Origin: Candidatus Brevefilum sp.
GTDB lineage: Bacteria; Chloroflexota; Anaerolineae; Anaerolineales; Anaerolineaceae
Length of the DNA: 7,858 nucleotides
Reading direction: 5' to 3'
Assembly: GCA_007119455.1 (NCBI GenBank)
Contig: SKPR01000099.1
Coordinates: forward strand, 1 to 7,858
The notes under the pieces were generated by a model that made no database searches, was not told the origin of the DNA, and saw nothing but the letters and a program-made list of their open reading frames with translations. Position numbers and translations under genes: made by a program. Below are positions 5,865 to 7,858 of the stretch, in pieces (positions within the stretch are counted from its first letter, which is position 1; each line of letters begins with the position of its first letter).

Positions 5865-6413
5865 CTATAGCAGATCCTGGCCAGGTTCCCAATCAGCGCC
5901 GCACAGGCCGCCGGCCTGTAAAGCCTCCAGCACCCTCAGGGTCTCATCCGCACTGCGGCCTACATTCATATTGTGAACAACGGCATACTGCAGGATGCCA
6001 TCGGGGTCGATGATGAACAGCCCGCGCAGGGCGGCCCCTTCTTCCTCCACCAGGACGCCGTAAGATTCTGAAACCACATGGTTGTTATCGGATGCCAGCG
6101 GATAGCGGGTGCCTTCGATCCCGTTTTCCTCAACCGGGGTTTGCAACCAGGCGCGGTGAGAAAAGACCGAGTCGGTTGAAACACCCAGTACGTCTGTATT
6201 CAGCGCCTGGAAATCATCGTAACGCTCGGAAAGCGCCAGGATTTCCGTCGGGCAGACAAAGGTGAAGTCGTAGGGGTAAAAGAACAGGATCAGCCATTGG
6301 CCCTTGTAATCATCCAGGGTGACGGTTTCGGCCAGGCTGTCCATGTTTTTGGTGGTCAGCATCTCAAAATAAGGTGCTGGTTCCCCCACTTTTGCGTATT
6401 CGTACAATTCCAT
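5865..6413 (-). CDS. Typical 2-Cys peroxiredoxin (AhpC/Prx1 family)
   Basis: The enzyme reduces hydrogen peroxide and organic peroxides in the cytosol using a thiol donor. From ATG 6413 it is 182 aa, a normal length. The peroxidatic motif P47-x3-T51-x2-C54 lies in YPYDFTFVCPTE, the active-site arginine is R153 (NVGRS), and the resolving cysteine is C171 in GGLCGADWEPG, which makes it a dimeric 2-Cys type. The GGLG motif linked to over-oxidation sensitivity is absent (NGIEG stands in that region) and no C-terminal YF motif follows C171, so it should be a robust enzyme. Start: ATG 6428 is in frame but overlaps the ribosome-binding site; GGAGGA (minus strand, 6426-6421) lies 7 nt before ATG 6413, which is therefore preferred. 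It is the first gene of a probable two-gene operon with the thioredoxin-like gene. Confidence 0.95.
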   Translation of the reverse strand: MELYEYAKVGEPAPYFEMLTTKNMDSLAETVTLDDYKGQWLILFFYPYDFTFVCPTEILALSERYDDFQALNTDVLGVSTDSVFSHRAWLQTPVEENGIEGTRYPLASDNNHVVSESYGVLVEEEGAALRGLFIIDPDGILQYAVVHNMNVGRSADETLRVLEALQAGGLCGADWEPGQDLL

Positions 6414-6420
6414 TGATCGT

Positions 6421-6426
6421 TCCTCC
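6421..6426 (-). promoter_or_regulatory. Shine-Dalgarno that fixes the peroxiredoxin start
   Basis: GGAGGA on the minus strand ends 7 nt before ATG 6413. The upstream in-frame ATG 6428 overlaps this motif and has only AT-rich sequence in front, so a start there would add five residues wrongly. Confidence 0.8.
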
Positions 6427-6431
6427 ATTTA

Positions 6432-6449
6432 AATTTAATAGGTTAAATT
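6432..6449. promoter_or_regulatory. 7-4-7 inverted repeat just after the peroxiredoxin promoter
   Basis: AATTTAA (6432-6438) and TTAAATT (6443-6449) are perfect reverse complements around TAGG. The site lies immediately downstream of the likely transcript start, where a repressor would act. It is AT-rich like Fur/PerR-family sites, but it does not match a PerR box closely and chance is possible. Confidence 0.35.
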
Positions 6450-6458
6450 CGCTTGTGA

Positions 6459-6464
6459 ATTATA
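6459..6464 (-). promoter_or_regulatory. Extended -10 promoter of the peroxiredoxin operon
   Basis: On the minus strand TGTTATAAT contains a perfect TATAAT (6464-6459) with the TG of an extended -10 one base ahead. No strong -35 is visible; the interval runs into the last codons of the upstream gene. The transcript would start near 6452, about 39 nt before ATG 6413. This gives the peroxiredoxin pair its own promoter, separate from the zinc-finger gene. Confidence 0.6.
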
Positions 6465-6478
6465 ACACTAATCAGACC

Positions 6479-7477
6479 TTAATTGGAAGGTTCGATACCC
6501 TGTACACCGCCTAATTGGTTGATTTTTAAGGTCCAGCGGCTGCCGATTTCAGCCTGCATGAAAAGGTCGACATTGGTGGTTGTGTAGGTGTAAGTGTCAC
6601 TTTCACTGGAAAACATGATGGTGTATGATTCCGTCCGTTCACCCGCGCGCTGATCCGTTCCCGGGTTGGTGGCAGGCCAGTTCGGCGACAAATCCTGCCC
6701 GGATGAGGTGACCGATTCCACCACGACCCAGTCCATATAGGTGTATTCGCAATAGTCATCATAAACCTGGTATTCGCAATCCTGAACCACTTCACCCAAT
6801 CCGGTGCCGGTATCGACAACATATTCTTCGCCGCACACCTCCGTGGCACTGGGTTGCGGCTCTTCCGAGGTATAGCGGTATTCCTGGGTACAGCTACGCA
6901 CCTGGGCACCCTCCGGGACTTCGTCGCGCCAATCACTATCGGTGACGGTGGTGTAGGCTTCAATGGCAATTGAGCGTTCCCAGGCGACACCGGCCACTTC
7001 GGCACTCAAGTCATCTGTTCGCATGAAGAGAAAAGCCAGGAAGATGCACAGGCCAATCACAGCCACCACCCCGAGGATGGTGAAAATTGTAAAAGAGCGG
7101 CCCCGGGCCTTTTTGGGTTCAGGGGCCATGGCAGGGGGTTGTTCTTGGGCTTCCCCCACGGTGCGCACCCTTTCGCCAGATTCACGTGCCTTCCCGCCCA
7201 TGCCAATTTCCCCGCCGCAGTTGCTGCACAGGTCGGCTGTGGATGGGTTGCGCGTGCCGCAGAAGGGACAGTGGATGTCGGGTCCGGTCTTGGCCATTCG
7301 GATCAGGGCCTCATCTTTTATGAAGTTGAATTGCTCTTCATCCACCTGAAGGAACTCAACGTCGTCCGGTTGGGGTGCGCCGCAGCTGGTACAGGTCTTG
7401 ATGGGGCCGGGGTTCCGGGTTTCGCAAAACGCGCAGACCCAGATCAGGGGGATAAAGCCAAGGGATTTTTGAGTCAT
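6479..7477 (-). CDS. Membrane protein with two RanBP2-like zinc fingers and an exported domain
   Basis: This 332-aa protein has two N-terminal zinc ribbons of identical spacing, C-x2-C-x3-N-x6-C-x2-C: C15/C18/N22/C29/C32 (preceded by W13, exactly the RanBP2-type pattern) and C70/C73/N77/C84/C87. A low-complexity stretch rich in E, P and K (about 97-127) leads to one membrane helix (129-152). The remaining ~180 residues should be outside the cell: many Tyr, Thr, Ser and acidic residues, four cysteines (C196, C215, C234, C243) that could form disulfides, and the motifs CEYQVYDDYCEYTY (234-247) and a WxLKIN near the end. I recognise the arrangement as a conserved uncharacterised type but know no function. 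The topology (fingers inside, C-terminus outside) follows from the single helix with R/K on its N-terminal side. GGAGG (minus, 7486-7482) lies 4 nt before the ATG and a strong promoter lies upstream. The gene ends 65 bp before the peroxiredoxin start. Confidence 0.85.
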   Translation of the reverse strand: MTQKSLGFIPLIWVCAFCETRNPGPIKTCTSCGAPQPDDVEFLQVDEEQFNFIKDEALIRMAKTGPDIHCPFCGTRNPSTADLCSNCGGEIGMGGKARESGERVRTVGEAQEQPPAMAPEPKKARGRSFTIFTILGVVAVIGLCIFLAFLFMRTDDLSAEVAGVAWERSIAIEAYTTVTDSDWRDEVPEGAQVRSCTQEYRYTSEEPQPSATEVCGEEYVVDTGTGLGEVVQDCEYQVYDDYCEYTYMDWVVVESVTSSGQDLSPNWPATNPGTDQRAGERTESYTIMFSSESDTYTYTTTNVDLFMQAEIGSRWTLKINQLGGVQGIEPSN

Positions 7478-7518
7478 AATGCCTCCGAGATTGTTTTTCT
7501 GGATGATGGATCATGTCA

Positions 7519-7547
7519 ATTATAGGCAGGATTGCTCGAGATGTCTA
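7519..7547 (-). promoter_or_regulatory. Promoter of the zinc-finger membrane protein gene
   Basis: Minus strand: TAGACA (7547-7542; five of six -35 bases), a 17-bp spacer, and a perfect TATAAT (7524-7519). The transcript would start near 7512, about 35 nt before ATG 7477. This is the best sigma-70-type promoter in the window. Confidence 0.72.
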
Positions 7548-7649
7548 CCTTCAGGGTGGTGAATGGTGGGCTGTGAATGTTAGCATATGAATGGTATGGC
7601 AATCGTGTGGGTGTGGTGATTTTATTAGAAACTGGTTTATCCGCAAGTA

Positions 7650-7679
7650 TTGAAAAATTTGCTACTTGCTTTTTATAAT
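7650..7679 (+). promoter_or_regulatory. Promoter of the gene at the right edge
   Basis: TTGAAA (7650-7655; five of six -35 bases), an 18-bp spacer and a perfect TATAAT (7674-7679). The start would be near 7686, giving a leader of about 94 nt before ATG 7780. Confidence 0.65.
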
Positions 7680-7779
7680 ATTTTAATGTAATCTATTACT
7701 AATTCCTCATTTTTTTTATGACATCAGACCGGGGGCCGATATCAAGGCGCAATCCCTGGCACATAAGGAGCGCTGAATC

Positions 7780-7858
7780 ATGAGTGTTTTCAAGTCCATC
7801 TCTAAATGCTTGCACCTGTTGATATTGCTGACTCTGCTGCTCAGCAGCGCGGTTGTTG
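7780..7858 (+). CDS. N-terminus of an exported or membrane protein, cut by the window end
   Basis: ATG 7780 is preceded by AAGGAG (7765-7770) at 9 nt and by a good promoter. The 26 visible residues are MSVFKSISK followed by a leucine-rich hydrophobic stretch ending LSSAVV, which is the shape of a Sec signal peptide (n-region with two lysines, then an h-region). The cleavage site and mature protein lie outside the window, so no function can be given. An N-terminal membrane anchor is the alternative. Confidence 0.7.
   Translation, partial: MSVFKSISKCLHLLILLTLLLSSAVV

Larger units (their letters stand above)
7478..7779. other. Divergent intergenic region
   Basis: This 302-bp stretch separates the minus-strand zinc-finger gene from the plus-strand gene at 7780. 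It holds one promoter for each direction (7519-7547 minus, 7650-7679 plus). Between them, 7550-7620 is G/T-rich with several GTGAATG/ATGAATG words and no open frame. The plus-strand leader (about 7686-7779) contains a T8 run (7710-7717) and a GC-rich patch (7728-7760) that could fold, but I recognise no riboswitch. Confidence 0.5.

Noticed and set aside
6963..7525. Two long plus-strand open frames (128 codons each) over the zinc-finger gene
   Set aside because: They overlap a well-supported minus-strand gene with motifs, promoter and ribosome-binding site; their translations are low-complexity shadows without domains.
7686..7779. Possible riboswitch in the leader of the last gene
   Set aside because: The GC-rich patch can be folded only into short imperfect stems, and I see no conserved core of a known riboswitch class.

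Overview
The window (7,858 bp) is ordinary chromosomal bacterial sequence of moderate GC. It carries eight protein genes, two of them cut by the window edges, and no RNA gene, CRISPR array, transposase or phage gene. The mix of genes best fits an Anaerolineae-type Chloroflexota: a zinc-ribbon membrane protein with an unusual exported domain, a stand-alone GyrI-like effector-binding protein, a UvrA and a bacterial isoprenylcysteine-methyltransferase-like protein. This placement is an inference from family resemblance and codon style, not from a marker gene.

Left half (plus strand). Positions 1-516 are the 3' part of a DinB/YfiT-like four-helix-bundle protein, followed by a hairpin-plus-T6 terminator. 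A 338-bp leader precedes uvrA. It holds two promoter-like elements and a perfect 9-bp inverted repeat (777-799) just ahead of a consensus TATAAT. The uvrA start that fits these signals is ATG 855, with a Shine-Dalgarno in front, rather than the longer frame open from TTG 756. uvrA (855-3761) encodes a full-length UvrA with both ATPase halves, both zinc modules and the UvrB-binding region. After a 198-bp gap come a 157-aa GyrI-like small-molecule-binding domain protein (3960-4433) and a 230-aa membrane methyltransferase-family protein (4565-5257).

Middle (5258-5404). This gap lies between convergent genes. It holds a compact multi-hairpin element (5268-5331: a perfect 20-bp palindrome, a second 6-bp hairpin and a closing GC-rich stem) that looks like a dispersed palindromic repeat. 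Next to it is a clear rho-independent terminator for the minus-strand genes.

Right half (minus strand, transcribed leftwards). From upstream to downstream: a two-zinc-finger, single-pass membrane protein with a cysteine-containing exported domain (7477-6479); a typical 2-Cys peroxiredoxin (6413-5865) with its own extended -10 promoter; and a cytosolic DipZ/NHL-type thioredoxin-like protein (5848-5405) whose ribosome-binding site overlaps the peroxiredoxin stop codon. The last two probably form a peroxide-detoxification and thiol-redox pair. A divergent promoter at 7650-7679 drives a final plus-strand gene, of which only an N-terminal signal-peptide-like segment (7780-7858) is in the window.

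I see no clearly new multi-gene system. The points most worth a second look are the palindrome in the uvrA leader, the structured repeat at 5268-5331, the coupled peroxiredoxin/thioredoxin-like pair, and the architecture of the zinc-finger membrane protein.
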